Part shown: positions 23,567 through 35,214 of the stretch, piece by piece
Position numbering within the stretch: position 1 is the first letter of the stretch
How the letters are laid out: each line of letters begins with the position of its first letter
Assembly (NCBI GenBank): GCA_003586115.2
Contig: QVOM02000023.1
Coordinates: forward strand, 6,499,977 to 6,563,976
Source of the DNA: Salvator merianae
Lineage: Eukaryota; Chordata; Lepidosauria; Squamata; Teiidae
Direction of reading: 5' to 3'
DNA length: 64,000 nt
The notes under the pieces: model-generated
The model's database searches: none
Told to the model about the DNA's origin: nothing
What the model saw: only the letters and a program-made list of their open reading frames with translations
Made by a program: the position numbers and the translations under genes

Positions 23567-23993
23567 GGGCCTTTCTGTGCATACCCGTAAACTGGTTTTC
23601 GAAGGGGTCTAGGAGCCTATATTCTGCATGACATAGTGGTTTAAGGGAAGCCCTGTCCCCTGCTAGTATGTTCCCCCTGCACCTGACAGAACATAATCCA
23701 GATCAGGTGGAACACTGGTGGACCTGATTAAACAGGTCCACCAATGTCCTAGCCAGTGGTAAACCAGACCAAGGAGGCATGTAGAAGGCATATCCTCCAG
23801 GTCCTGGTTTACTGGGGGACCCATTTTGGCAGCACAACACATGAGCTTCAGGGCTGGTGCTGGGGCTAAACTGAACAGCCATCACAATGTGGATGGCCTT
23901 GTTCCAGTCCAAAGGAAATCAATCCCAGCTTAGGGGTGGATTGCTAGATCTGACCACCTGATCCTGAACAGAGGAGGTAAGTGCAGAAAGGGC
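23567..23993. mobile_element. CCATTTTGG-type inverted-repeat element
   Basis: Ends GGGCCTTTCTGTGCAT and GTGCAGAAAGGGC. The interior carries a perfect 10-bp hairpin (GGTGGACCTG at 23717-23726, CAGGTCCACC at 23733-23742, 6-nt loop) and CCATTTTGGCAGCAC, shared with other copies in the window. Confidence 0.75.
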
Positions 23994-24491
23994 TTTTGGC
24001 CTGTTCCAGGAGACAGCCCTTTAGAGCTCTTTGGGTCCCTCTCAACGTTTCAGACTCACTTCGACATGGTATAGCTACCTGAATGGACCACTTCACCTGG
24101 TTTAAAATTAAACTAAGACTGTCCTTGTCTGATTACTTCAAAGGTTGCAAGATTAAACAGGGGAAGGGACAATTATACACATTGTGCATATGGTCTTCTT
24201 GTAGCTTTTCAGGTTGACTGCAATGGCAGCATGCTGTTGGATGTGACAAGCCATTAGCCTTATGCAACAAGAAAGAGGTGGGAGAAAGGAAACTTGAGAT
24301 GGATTAAGAACCATGGATGTGAACATTCCTAAAGTGGAAGGAGCCATTTTCTTGGTTTCAAGAATATTGGCCAGAGCTTGCTGAGCCCCAAGTAGCAATT
24401 GGAATGCTGGTCTCTTCTCGCTGGGCTCAACTACCACGGCTCCCAAATGATTAATCACAGGAGAATTTGAGCCCCATAGGGTCCTACTTAC

Positions 24492-24702
24492 TTCCTTGCC
24501 TTCCGAGATGATCCCTGGACATGGTAACCTGGCTTGCATTTGTATTTGCAAAAGGACCCCACTTTGTGTTTCTCTTCCCGGCAGCGGGCAGTCTGCAGGT
24601 CTGCGTTGGGGACCAGAGGAGGGGCCGGGCACATCAGTTCGCACAGGCCCTCGGGGAAGGACCACAGGCCATCCTCCAAACACATCAGGTTGCTGTTGGT
24701 GC
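24492..24702 (-). CDS. PAPPA: PAPPA exon 16: end of SCR2 and first half of SCR3
   Basis: 69 full codons with split codons at both ends (phase 1 in, 2 out). SCR2 ends with MCLEDGLWSFPEGLC; SCR3 begins at ELMCPAPP and runs through VPNADLQTARC, SFCKYKC and GYHV to a basic tail ending RKAR. This is the best conserved exon in the window. In the family, SCR3 and SCR4 mediate heparan-sulphate and cell-surface binding, and the basic residues here (REEKHK, KYKCK, RKARKR across the junction) fit that role. Acceptor GTCTATGCAG; donor AGGAA/GTAAGT. Confidence 0.96.
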
Positions 24703-24849
24703 CTGCATAGACAGAAGGCAGGGCGATAGCCAGTAGTTACAAATACCAAGGGAAGTAGAAAAGCCCATTCACTGCAGATGCTATCAAACAGTCTCCAGAA
24801 TAGAGCAAGTGGAGTGAAGTGAAATAGGTTTCTTAGGGCAGCCTCTACT

Positions 24850-25140
24850 ATTGATTGATTGATTGATTGATTGATTTGCATTTTTATCCTGCTCTGTACA
24901 CAAAGGTCTCAGGATGGGATACAACAATAAAAAAACAGAATGTAAAACGCGTATACTAAAAACAGTAACAATGCCTGAGACTGGGGAGAGGACTCATCTC
25001 CTTAATAGGTGAGTCTTCGTTGTTCTCCTAAACACACTAAGTAAAGATGCCTGGTGAACCTCGGCAGGGAGACTATTGCAAAGTCTGGGGGCCACCACTA
25101 AAAGGCCCTATCTTGGGTGCCCACCCCTCTAGCTACTCAG
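24850..25140 (-). mobile_element. LINE/SINE 3' end, minus orientation
   Basis: (GATT)n at 24850-24877 followed by CATTTTTATCCTGCTCTG and CCTGAGACTGGGGAGAGG. This is the reverse complement of the non-LTR 3' end that closes with a TTTTTAT-type box and tetranucleotide tail. Confidence 0.6.
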
Positions 25141-25940
25141 ACACAGTGTACCTTGGGAAGAGGCTCAGAAGATGGCAATAAAGGCCCTTAATTGGGATCA
25201 AGGAACTGTGCAGAAAGGGCCTTAGGTGCTAGTTTTCTATATTCAAAGATGATAGTGATTAGATACCAGGCAAAACTGGTACATGTGTGGTTCTCTGTAT
25301 CCACCTAAATTTGGTCCCTTCCACAAGGGGTAGTCAGCATGGCACTGGCTCACCATCACTATGAAATCTCTGCACAGCAAAATGAAGAGGTCCAGCTCAA
25401 GTGAGCTGAGAAAGTAGCTCAGTTAAAACTGAAAATTAGACCTCTGAGAGGACTCTGACTGTTTAGCAGTGCTTTCAGGGCTTATGTAGGCATGCGAGTG
25501 CAGATTGGCTGTGCACCGAAACTGCCAAGGGAATGGGCATCTCCACCCATGAAGCAGATCTACCTCCAAGCAGACATGTAAGATCAGCCCTGTATTTCCC
25601 CTGCACACCTTCCAATAGGGGATCACGGCCCCCACATACCAGGAAGGGGAGGGTGAAAGATGTCAATCCCCCTTGTTCACTCAGCACCTCCTACCTGCTG
25701 CATTTCTCCCAAAATTCAGCAGAGGAAAAGACAGCTGTGTGCCCTCTTCCTTTGCCATGCTACAGGCAAGGCAGAGGATTGGCAGCACCAATTTCATGTG
25801 GTACTGTATTCTGGAGATTTCTCTTTCACTTTCACTTTCCCCCCCTATTGCATGTTTTTGCTGAACAAGAATGAGTAACCCAATCCACCTCCTGGGCAAA
25901 TTGCTCTCCAACAAAAACCACTAGAGCCCTCACATTTTGT

Positions 25941-26005
25941 AGCTGAGCAGGGGGTTGGACTCGCTGACCCTGGAGATTCCTTCCAACTCTATGATTCTAT
26001 GATTC
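25941..26005 (+). mobile_element. CR1 LINE 3' tail
   Basis: GGGGGTTGGACTCGCTGACC, GATTCCTTCCAACTCTATG and the terminal octamer repeat ATTCTATGATTCTATG: the classic CR1 3' end. Confidence 0.9.
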
Positions 26006-27736
26006 AAGGTGGCTATGTAGCCACAGCTGGAGAAGCTGCTGTAGGACCTCTACTGTCCTGGAACAGCCACAAAGGCAGGAACCTTCCAAAGCACAGCTGG
26101 CACGGTGAGAAACTGATCTCAGCTGATTGTTGAGCTGCCAGGGAGTACCAGATAGTCTGAAGTGCTTCCCTTCCTCAGTTTAAATAAAGAAAAGCTCCCC
26201 GGGTGTCACAGTTTCAAGCCCTGCCAATTTCCTTGAGCCACGCCATCCGAGGTTTTCTTGCATGGGCATCATGAAATCTGCTCCCCCCACACACAATCTC
26301 TAGATGTTTACCTACAGTCCTGAAAGATTGACAGCTGTGTTAACGCAGGTGCATTTCTAGGTAACAACTGACCTTCGCCTAGCAATCCATTTTCCTGTTT
26401 ATTAACCAGCTTTGTTTGGAATAAGCTGTGCCTCTGAAGCATTTAAAAAAACGGCGGGCGGGGGGGGGAATGAACGGAAAGATGTCATGATGTTTGAAGT
26501 TCTTGTTATGATCAGAATAACACAGGGGGTGAGAAAGTGAGAGGGAAGGAGGGAGGGAGGGAGGGAGGGACCTTCACTCCTCCCCACTGCTATGAGCTGT
26601 CGAGGTATTTTTGTACAGTTTTCAAAGCTCCATTCCTGGGCTGGCTGTTTTTGTTTTCTCCTCTCTGACTCACACAACATGTCCACAGTCCAGCAGGGAT
26701 GATCTCATATGTGCTACGGCAAGGTGATGAACTGTGACATTAAAAAACACTGGCTTGTGTGACATCAATGATTGAATTAAAGTGTGAGTCATTACTGCCT
26801 CCCGTCTCAAGCAAGTCACTCACTGAGCCCTATTACTCATCATTCTGTGATTCAGCATCCAGAGCTACCCCTTCCCCATCTTCCTCTTTCCCTCTCCTTC
26901 TTCCTGTTGCCTATTTTGCTTTGACAGCTACTGGTTGAAGAGTTACTGAAGTGCTCGTGTTGTGAGTGGCCTGGATTTGAGAGGCTATTTCAGGAAACAT
27001 GCGGAGATGTTCCAGTTTGGGCAAGGACCTAGTCTGGAATCTACCAGTCATGAACAGCAGATCCCAAGGATATTTCCCAACCAGTCAACAAAGCTCAGAA
27101 GGTGTGCATCTCGGCGGTCTGAGTTCGAATCCTTACTTGGTTTACATGGAAGCACTCAAATTGCTTCACTAATTTGCATTTCATTGAGACGAGCAGACCA
27201 ACCAGGGTAACTGGTTTCTGGCTTAGGGACAATGCCCCCTTCAGACAGTTTTGGGAACTGCTGTTGCTTAGCAAATCAGAGCAATTCAACTAGAGAACAA
27301 CTCCTCCACACTTTTGGGTCATAGAAGAATTTCTTGGAACACTGTCCTTCCCCCAAAAAGCTTAAATGAAACCATGTAGTGGAAGCATCTTTCCCATGCT
27401 ATAGGGTGCTTCTGCATATCCACGGTGGTGTAGAAAAGTGCCAGACAAAATGGCAACTGAGTCGCTTGCTGCAAGGGCCCTATTTTTTGCCCTTACCCCA
27501 AGAGGCAAAAGCACTCTTTAGGCAGGGAAAATACTCTTCAGCAGGTGCTTCATGCCAGCAAGTGTGGAACCATCATGTCCAAGAAGCTTGGCAGAGGCAC
27601 CTGTAGCAGTAAGTGGAGTGCATGTCTCCAAGAGTCTGAATCCCAGAAAACCAAGAAGAAAATAACTTTCCTCCACATCTACGCTTCCATGAAAGCCAAG
27701 TATGATAAGCCGGCTTGCAGAACCCTTTTTGCTTAC

Positions 27737-27920
27737 CTTTTAGCTGGGCAGGAGGCTTACAGGTGAAAGAGCATCTCTTGCCAAAAGTGGTGCCTTCACT
27801 GCAGTTAAAGGTGGCCGGATATACATGATATTGATCCGGGATACCGCAGTCCACCGGCTCACAGGTGACTTGCTTGTTCCATTTCCCATCCACACATGTC
27901 ATGGTGACGCTAGACTCCAG
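27737..27920 (-). CDS. PAPPA: PAPPA exon 15: end of SCR1 and first half of SCR2
   Basis: 61 codons plus one base (phase 0 in, 1 out). SCR1 closes with SVTMTCVDGKWNKQVTC, giving the third Cys, the conserved Trp and the fourth Cys. SCR2 opens with EPVDCGIPD and carries the family-specific Cys pair (FNC...KRC) before FTCKPPAQLK. The KWNKQV and EGTTFG blocks are strongly PAPPA-like. Acceptor CCCCTTAG; donor AAAG/GTAAGC. The split Gly codon is completed by GC of exon 16. Confidence 0.94.
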
Positions 27921-28893
27921 CTAAGGGGACGAAAAATGAGGAAGGAGAGGGTGTTGAATTCACCAACAGTGAACCATTTATGAAATCTGTGTCATTCACT
28001 GGATACAGGCTGATCACCTGTTAATTTAGGGTAAAGATACACTGGAATGATTATAGAGCATTTTTTTTTAATTTTCACACTTGCACTTTCTCTAATATAT
28101 TTTGGTCACTCACATGCCATCCCTAAAATGCACATCAGTTGCTCTTGCTGGTGGTCATGAGGATGGTTTTTGGAGCATTTCCTCCAAGAATCCAGGGGTT
28201 GAACCTGGCTGCCTGCACTTCTCCTCCTTCACAGATTCTGAAAAAAGTTTTGCTGAGCATTCCAACTTTATTATTCTGGCCAAAGGAGAGGCATAAAGAC
28301 AAGCAGGGCATCCAACAGCCTCCTCCATGCTGTTTCTGATAGGGGAGGCATTGTCCAAGGTTTGAAGATCTGTTGCTTTCTTTGGCAGAAGGCCAGGAGG
28401 TTGATAACATCTGGACAGATCCTGCTCTCCCCATGCATGCAGCATGAATGGTGCTAGGAATTCCCCTCAATGGCACCATTAACTGGCATGGATAGATTGA
28501 GCCTCCACAGCTCCCTTAATCCCCAATTTTCCATGGGCGTCGATGCCTTGAATCTTGTTTTTGTGCTGTACCACAGTTTGCAGGAAACACGTCACACCAT
28601 TATATGAGAGATGACGTTTTTTATGAATTATGGACAGACAGAAGCTGCAAGCACACCTGTGTGCTCAAGCATCATTAAAAAAAATAGTTATGAAACAAAT
28701 TTCATTATACTGGAGTTAGACTCACACATCTGCAATTTGGGGGAGGAAGAGGAATCATGTTCCAAAGGAAGCGATTTTTCAACCCATCCCTATTTTTTTT
28801 TTCTCAGTACAGAACACAAAATGTGAACTTTTACCACATCAGAATCCTAGTCCATGGAGCCAAGCATTGCCTTTTCTCATGAGTAATGTTTCT

Positions 28894-29330
28894 CTAGAGG
28901 CTTTTCCACACTTTTCACTAGTGAGCATCTGCACGCTCACTAGTGAAGTGTGTCTGTCTGCACCACTTGGAGTCCCTCGCAATCAGAGCAGTCTACAGCT
29001 GCTCCCAATTGCTAGTTGCTGTGGAGCACAAAATTGTGCCTCCACAGCTGTGCCAGGAACAGCTGGACTGCTCCCAGTACACTGCATTCCCACCCTCTTC
29101 TGGGTGCAAAGGTTGAGCAGTGTGGCATAGCTGTGGCTGTGCAGTTGTGCCACACTGACTTTGCCACGGCAGCAGCCAAACGTTTTCCCAGCCACTATCA
29201 TGGTACGGGCTGCCAGCATTCGAACTGTGAATGCTGGTAGCCAGTTTCCGGTATGTTCCCAGCCTCACAGTGCAAATGGCTTTCACAGTGCAAGGTCCAT
29301 TTCCCAGTGGAAAGTGTGAAAAAGCCCTAG
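28894..29330. mobile_element. Inverted-repeat element with internal hairpin
   Basis: Ends CTAGAGGCTTTTCCACACTT and AAGTGTGAAAAAGCCCTAG. An internal hairpin near 29214-29243 pairs CCAGCATTC with GAATGCTGG. The same motif lies in the element near 51.6 kb. Confidence 0.75.
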
Positions 29331-30671
29331 GATATTAGACAAATGGACTTGATCTTCATGTGAAGCTGAAATTTTTGGTATGCAAAGCAGAGAAATAACA
29401 CTTTTCCAGGATCTTTGGAAGCTGCATGCTAGACTATTTGTCCCTTTAGCTCTGTATTCTCTACTCTGCTATCAGCAGCTCTTCTTCATTGTCTTCTGCT
29501 AGTTTGTTGTTTGTGCTCATATGGCCAAAGACCACAATAAAAAGCTACTGCTACTACACTGACTTTCTTCCAAAGAGCTCGAGGAAGCAAAAGATTCTCA
29601 TGCTGCCCATTTTATGCTCACATCCCCCCTATCAGCTAGGTAGTTTTTCCCGCTGAGCCTGCCCTGTGTCATCTTCCTTACAGATGCTAGAAGACTGTTC
29701 TAAGTAGGCATGAATCTGGAATGTCTTGCAAGCAAAACATGGGCTGTAGTGCAAGCAAGAGATGGATAAGAATGTGGAGTATGACCCCTAACATGTCATT
29801 TGCTTCAGCACTGGATGCCTCCAGGATCCAATAATTTCCTTGCCTCCTATCTGTTCTGGAATTGTTTACCTGAAGTAGTGAAAAGGTCCCCCTGATCTGG
29901 GCTAGAATGCCCAGAACTGGATGTTGAAGAAGCCTCAGTTAAACTGAAGAAGAGGGTCACCTGGCACCAAAAGGCGTCTAGATGTTACACAGGAGGTGTG
30001 CCAGGGTACCCAGGCTTGAGTGTAAACAAAGCTGAACCATGCAAGGCAATGAGGAGACACACAGAATCGGCAGAAGGCGATACCTACCACAAACCTGGCA
30101 GAGCAGCTAAAAGAGAGGGCAGACGTCTGATTTGGAGGCTGGCAAAAGTAGGCATCTTCTTCTGCCAAACATTGACGTGCTCTTATGAAAGCAAAGGAAA
30201 TTTTTCCAACGTACATCAAAGGGAGCTAGAATCTACGTTTGCCAAGGCACCCTAATGGTTTCAGCAGCTTGGGACCTGTCTTTCTTTGATATATAACTGT
30301 CTGAGGATGGGAAAAGCAGTCCTGTGACCTCCGGAGCTTACATATCTCCAGGCTGGGGGAAGACTGGTCCCTCTTCCTAAATGGGTACATTTCCCCAGAT
30401 AAGTCTGCCAAGCCAGTAAACAGATGAAAAGGAGGGAATGCCTCCTGTAAACTGTGGATCCTAGCGAGGAATGAAAGAGCCAAGTGGAGACTAGATCATT
30501 CACCCATGAAAGGAAAGAGGAGAGATTGGTGATGATTTTCTAAAAACAGTCTCCCTAGCTCTTTGCTGGGAGGGGACCCAAACAAGTTAGAGTAACAGAA
30601 CAGATAGATTCACATACAAAAATGCCAACTCGTGTAAAAGCCGTCCTTCAAAATACAAATAATGCCAACTA

Positions 30672-30755
30672 ACAGAATCATGGGTATTTGAAGGAACTTA
30701 GACATCATCTAGTCCAATCCTGGCTGATGCGAAAAAAAATCCCTGGATGCAGCAT
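30672..30755 (-). mobile_element. CR1 LINE 3' fragment
   Basis: AGAATCATGGG, CATCATCTAGTCCAATCC and AAAAATCCCTGGA are the reverse complement of a CR1 3' end. Confidence 0.7.
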
Positions 30756-31159
30756 CTTCAATAATACAGCAGACTCCGTCCCTGTTTTGCCACCTATCTG
30801 CCTTCTTTTTGTTCTGTCTGTGACCGGAGTCATTCAGATTTTCTCTCCTGAAACCTGAGCTTTGCCCATTTGCCATCATGGCAGTTTCGGGTGCCCTCCG
30901 TACAGTGAGAAGTAATCACAAGATCAAAAGAAGATCCTGCCACAGCCAGAGAGAGGGAATTGCAGGTTCTGCCTCTCAGCTGCTGCCTCCTTCCATTCTC
31001 ATTCGCTTGCAAATACCCAGAAACCAGCCAAGGACCCACCCACGTCCTTTTCTTTCTTTCTTTTTTTCACATGCTGAATGAAAGGTACCAGCAGAGAGAG
31101 GTAAGCAATTGCTATTATGTGAAACCTGACATCGTTGCCAGACTTCAAGAAACGTCCTA

Positions 31160-31530
31160 GAGGAACGTCTTCTCCCATATTGACCTGCCTGTGCCTTAAG
31201 ATTTGCAGATGAAGCCCTCCTCCTTCAGCAGCTAGAGGGGTGAGCACCTGGGATAGAGTCTTTTCAGTGGCAGCCCCCAGACTGTGGAACACTCTCCCCC
31301 TCTGAGATGCATCAGGCACCTTCGCTTGACATCCTTAGGACAGCAGTGACCATGCACCTGTTTACCCTGGCCTTCGGCTAAGGAAACAGCTTCCCCTCCC
31401 GACTTCCGGGCACTGCTACTGCTGGTGGTGTGTGTCTTTTACATTCTGTGTTTCATTGCTGTAACCCGCCCTGAGGCCTTTGGGTATAGGGCTGGATAAA
31501 AATGCAAATAAATAAATAAATAAATAAATG
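31160..31530 (+). mobile_element. Non-LTR retroposon 3' end with (AAAT)n tail
   Basis: AGACTGTGGAACACTCTCCC, GTAACCCGCCCTGAGGCC and GGGCTGGATAAAAATGC, then (AAAT)n. This 3' end is common in squamate LINEs; the upstream part covers the end of the ORF. Confidence 0.7.
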
Positions 31531-31704
31531 GATATCACCGTAATATCCCAGGACTATATTGGGAATGCCACAATTACACATGACAATCCCCAAAATAACT
31601 CTGCGACGCACACAGATTTGAGACCTGGAGGCAGCCTTTGGCTGAGCATTCAGCAGGGACACCTGGGCTTTTTGTCTAGAGTGCGTCCATTGTTTGGACG
31701 TTGC

Positions 31705-31708
<4 letters not shown>

Positions 31709-31741
<33 letters not shown>
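31709..31741. repeat. (AT)n microsatellite
   Basis: Uninterrupted TA dinucleotides. Confidence 0.97.
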
Positions 31742-31744
<3 letters not shown>

Positions 31745-32574
31745 AGGGGTTGTTGTGTCTCCCATGTCCAGTTCTCAGACTGTTTTCGTAAGCTGCATTG
31801 AAGATCACTTTTCAGCAGGAATTCTGCTGGGGCAGTTTCCTTGCCTGGCCCTTTGAAGAGCCTCATCTTCTTGAATCAATCAAGCTTGCCCGTGCTTACT
31901 GAAATTTGGGCAGAACTTTGCAAACGGTGCACGGTGTTCGCACAACAAATTGTGCACCATGCAAGGCCCGCGCTCTGTGCAGGGCAATTCTGATAGGTGT
32001 GTGTGTGCAGAGGTTTGGTTCTTCTGCCACATAACTGTCTGTGTTTGGCTTGGCTTGGTTGCCTGCTGGGCTGGGCAAGGAACGTCTGGTGTCAGGGATT
32101 CCCTCTGGGCAAAGTGGATTCCAAGTTATTACCAGCTACTGTTTCCCCCTCTAGACTGGCCGGTTGGAGTTTGTTAAACCGACTGAAACAGTTCAGCTAT
32201 TTGGCATCTTCTGCACTTCCAAGTCGGGCAAATGGTGGCTTGTTCAAAGTTGGCACCGACTGTGCCAACTTAACATTATTCCACAACTCCAGGGGTGCCA
32301 ACCCAACCCAAAGCAGTTTGGCTGATGCCAGATTCAACCTCTGTGCCTAGCCAAATTCTGAAAGGCTCCTTCCTCGAAATCACATTGCAAAGGTTGTGAT
32401 AACAGACAGGATTCCCGTGCTGTCTTATTTCATTAAGAGAAAGTCTTCCATCTTAGCCATCCCTTTTCCTTTGAGAGACACCTGGCTTGGGACACTCTTA
32501 AGATCTAGTCTTCTTTAAGGATGCATTATAGTTTAAACTTTCTGTATTTAGGTACATATATGTTCATAATTTTT

Positions 32575-32951
32575 TAGGGACTTTTCTGCACTCATGTCTC
32601 ATAGACCACTTCAGGGCCCCCTCTGTCTACATGCTGGTGCAGACAAGAGAGACCACAACCACTACTTGGTCTACCAGTGTAGTAGTGGTTTACAGAGACA
32701 CCCATTTTGGCAGTGTGCCTTACTGTATTACTGAAATAGGTCTCCCAGAGGCTCTAGGGACATTCATTCCCAGCTGCCAGCTCCAAGGTTTGAGTGAGCT
32801 TCAGGGTCTGTGTCGGGACTGGGCTGGAACAGCACTGCCGTGCAGACAGCGTTATCCCGAATCTCATCTTGCCGTGATCCGGACCAGAGATCCCAGCACG
32901 ATCCAGACCGACTAGACCGGATCATGGCAAAGTGGGTTCAGAAAGGCCCTG
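32575..32951. mobile_element. CCATTTTGG-type inverted-repeat element
   Basis: Ends TAGGGACTTTTCTGCACT and GTTCAGAAAGGCCCTG. The interior has GGTCTACCAGTGTAG and CCCATTTTGGCAGTG, as in the copy at 23567. No target duplication found. Confidence 0.7.
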
Positions 32952-33672
32952 TATACCTTCCCAACTTACTTCTACTTTTCTAAACAAAACACACAAACAA
33001 AAAAAGCTGCAATTGTTTTAGCCTTTCTTCATAGCTGAATTTCTCTGCATCCCTTCTCGTTTGAGTTGCATTTTTTAAGAGGCTTCAGAGACCAAAACAT
33101 TTTCAGCATAGTTTTGCAAGTACGACTCCATTTACGAAGCCCTTTTCCTGAAGGTCTGCCCACCGTGTTCTTTAGGAGCCATGCCCTCTGCCATGCCTCT
33201 AATTAAACCCACATGGGGTGGGGTGTTCTCCCCCCCCCATGCTCTTCCTGGAATGATTTGATGAAACCACCGCAGAGCACTAAAGAGCTTTCAGGCTTTA
33301 AATAGCACCTCTCGACCATGGTGGCGGCAGCGAAGGGAGGCCGGCGTGCTACTGAGCCATTGACTGAGCGCGCAGGAGACTTTTATTAACAGAAAGGAGG
33401 TGGGAGAGGAGAAGGGAGAAGGAGGAGGTGGGAAATGTAGGAGAGAAGGAGGGACAGTCAGTGGATGATTCAGGAAGGGAAGCAGAGGTGCCATTAGCAG
33501 TGTGAAGCTGTTATTGCAAGGGAGAAAACCTTTCATTAGCCAGGTTGCGTCTCCGCATGACGTTCAATATACCTTTAAGGGACTTCCGTATCAGCCAGTC
33601 TCCAATTGATCCTCCCACCAAAGGGGCTTTAGGAAGTATAGAGGGACTTAAGGGCCTCTAGAAGGTGCAAGA

Positions 33673-33795
33673 TGATAGAATCATAGAGTTGGCAGGGACC
33701 TCCAGGGTCACCGAGTCCAACCCCCTGCTCCATGTAGGATTCACTAAACCATCCTATCTTCAGTGTGTGAGGAGATACCCTCAGACTGCTATCTC
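33673..33795 (-). mobile_element. CR1 LINE 3' fragment
   Basis: ATAGAATCATAGAGTTGGCA, CAGGGTCACCGAGTCCAACC and CCCTGCTCCATGTAGGATTC form a good reverse-complement CR1 3' end. Confidence 0.88.
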
Positions 33796-35102
33796 CTACA
33801 TTGAATTAGGTGCTCACACTGGTCTCTGTGAGGGCCTGCTGCACCTGAACCTGGAGGGAAAGCAGATTCTCCATGCACAGGTGTGGAGACTGGATAATGT
33901 GGCCTCAGTGATGACAACGGAGCTATCAAACAACTTATGGAGGCCATCAGGGAGGCCTGTTATGGCCAGAATGGAGAAGACACGACCTCAGTGGCAAAGC
34001 CAATGATGCTGCATGAAAATTACTTCTCTCCCTCTCTCCCTCTCTGTGGTGTGAGACATCAACATATTTTAAGCCGTGTCCTGGAAGGTCCTTCAAAATG
34101 CTCCAAGCTGTTTGTGGGCAAACTGGAGTGATGGACACCAACATCTTGGCTTGGTGAAGTGGTTAGATGATTGGTGGAGTGCAGAGGGCAATGGCTTATT
34201 ACAGTAGTTCAAGTCTGAACCAACCCCCTGAATCTAGTTCAAGCTAAACAACCCTGGTTATAATCAAATCGAATTAGTCTGTGTTCAAACTGGTTCAGCA
34301 CATCTATGTATATATTTTTAACTGGCTGCTATTACAACCTTGGAAACAGGTTAATAATAATTGTTTCTCCAATTACAGACCTAAAAATACTGTGATCATC
34401 CACGGAAGTCCTGTTTGGAGTTCAATTAATTTTAGAGTGTCTCTTTGCAACAACTTCTCTGTGGTCGTACCTACCTGCTCCTCTTTGATATTTGAGAGAT
34501 GCCTACAATCACAGCTTTTACAATTATGTGTGAATCAGATGTCACCAAACCCATTATTTGTGAGGTCAGAAGCAGTGAGGGGTCTAGAGGTCGGCTCGTC
34601 AGTGGGTCCCTCATTAATCATAAACGTGGAGTTTTGTAACGCTTTATCTGGAAACTAACTGGCGAAAATAGCAAGGGACTACTATAAGCAAATCAATCAA
34701 TAAATGGAGGTGTTAAGAAATGTCGGTGAATTTTTCATAGGTGGGTAGTAGAGTTCTGTCCTCTCTCCAGTTCTCACCATCCCACTGTATTCTAATGCAC
34801 TGCCATTTATTCTACAATTTGATCCCTTGCAGGTTTGCATTTTGCAGCCTCTTAGATATCCAACTGAACCTTGCATTCAGAAAAAGTTGAAAAATGTACT
34901 GGGAGATTAAAAAAAAAGGAGGGACAGACGTTAGCATAAGATACCTCTCTAGGTCACCTGCTGGGAGACTGTTTGCAAGGCAGGCTGGTCTGCTCATGTC
35001 CTGTTCCCATGCTCCCATGAGCCACTAGAAGATCATGCAGCTGGACTAGATGGGAGGTCACTGCTTATATTATAGCAAGCTGCAGTGAGCAAAATGAGAA
35101 AC

Positions 35103-35214
35103 CATCCAGGCATTACTTACTTATTCTGCTATCTGTGGACATTCTGGAATAACCATGTTTTATTCTGGAATATCCAAATATAGCAGAATAAGTAAGTGAT
35201 GTATGGATGTAGCC
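35103..35214. mobile_element. Palindromic MITE, 112 bp
   Basis: Near-complete foldback: CATTACTTACTTATTCTGC pairs with GCAGAATAAGTAAGTGATG, and the outer CATCCAGG pairs loosely with GGATGTAGCC. The centre has TCTGGAATA on both arms. Same family as 53592-53729. Confidence 0.85.

Larger units (their letters stand above)
21062..24491 (-). other. PAPPA intron 16
   Basis: Contains the pyrimidine-strand tract 21718-22117, a (CTT/CCT)n tract at 22551-22645 and an inverted-repeat element at 23567-23993. The remainder is not recognised. Confidence 0.6.
24703..27736 (-). other. PAPPA intron 15
   Basis: Contains a LINE 3' end on the minus strand (24850-25140) and a CR1 3' tail (25941-26005). The stretch 26.1-26.95 kb is free of recognisable repeats apart from a (GGGA)n run near 26549-26571. 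Confidence 0.6.

Noticed and set aside
24153..24881. 242-codon open frame on the minus strand overlapping exon 16
   Set aside because: It is in a different frame from the conserved SCR2/SCR3 coding sequence and runs through both splice sites; the PAPPA frame explains the conservation.
27085..27135. AGTTCGAATCC B-box-like sequence, possible tRNA or SINE
   Set aside because: The nearest A-box-like sequence is too close (about 30 bp), there is no cloverleaf and no SINE body follows.
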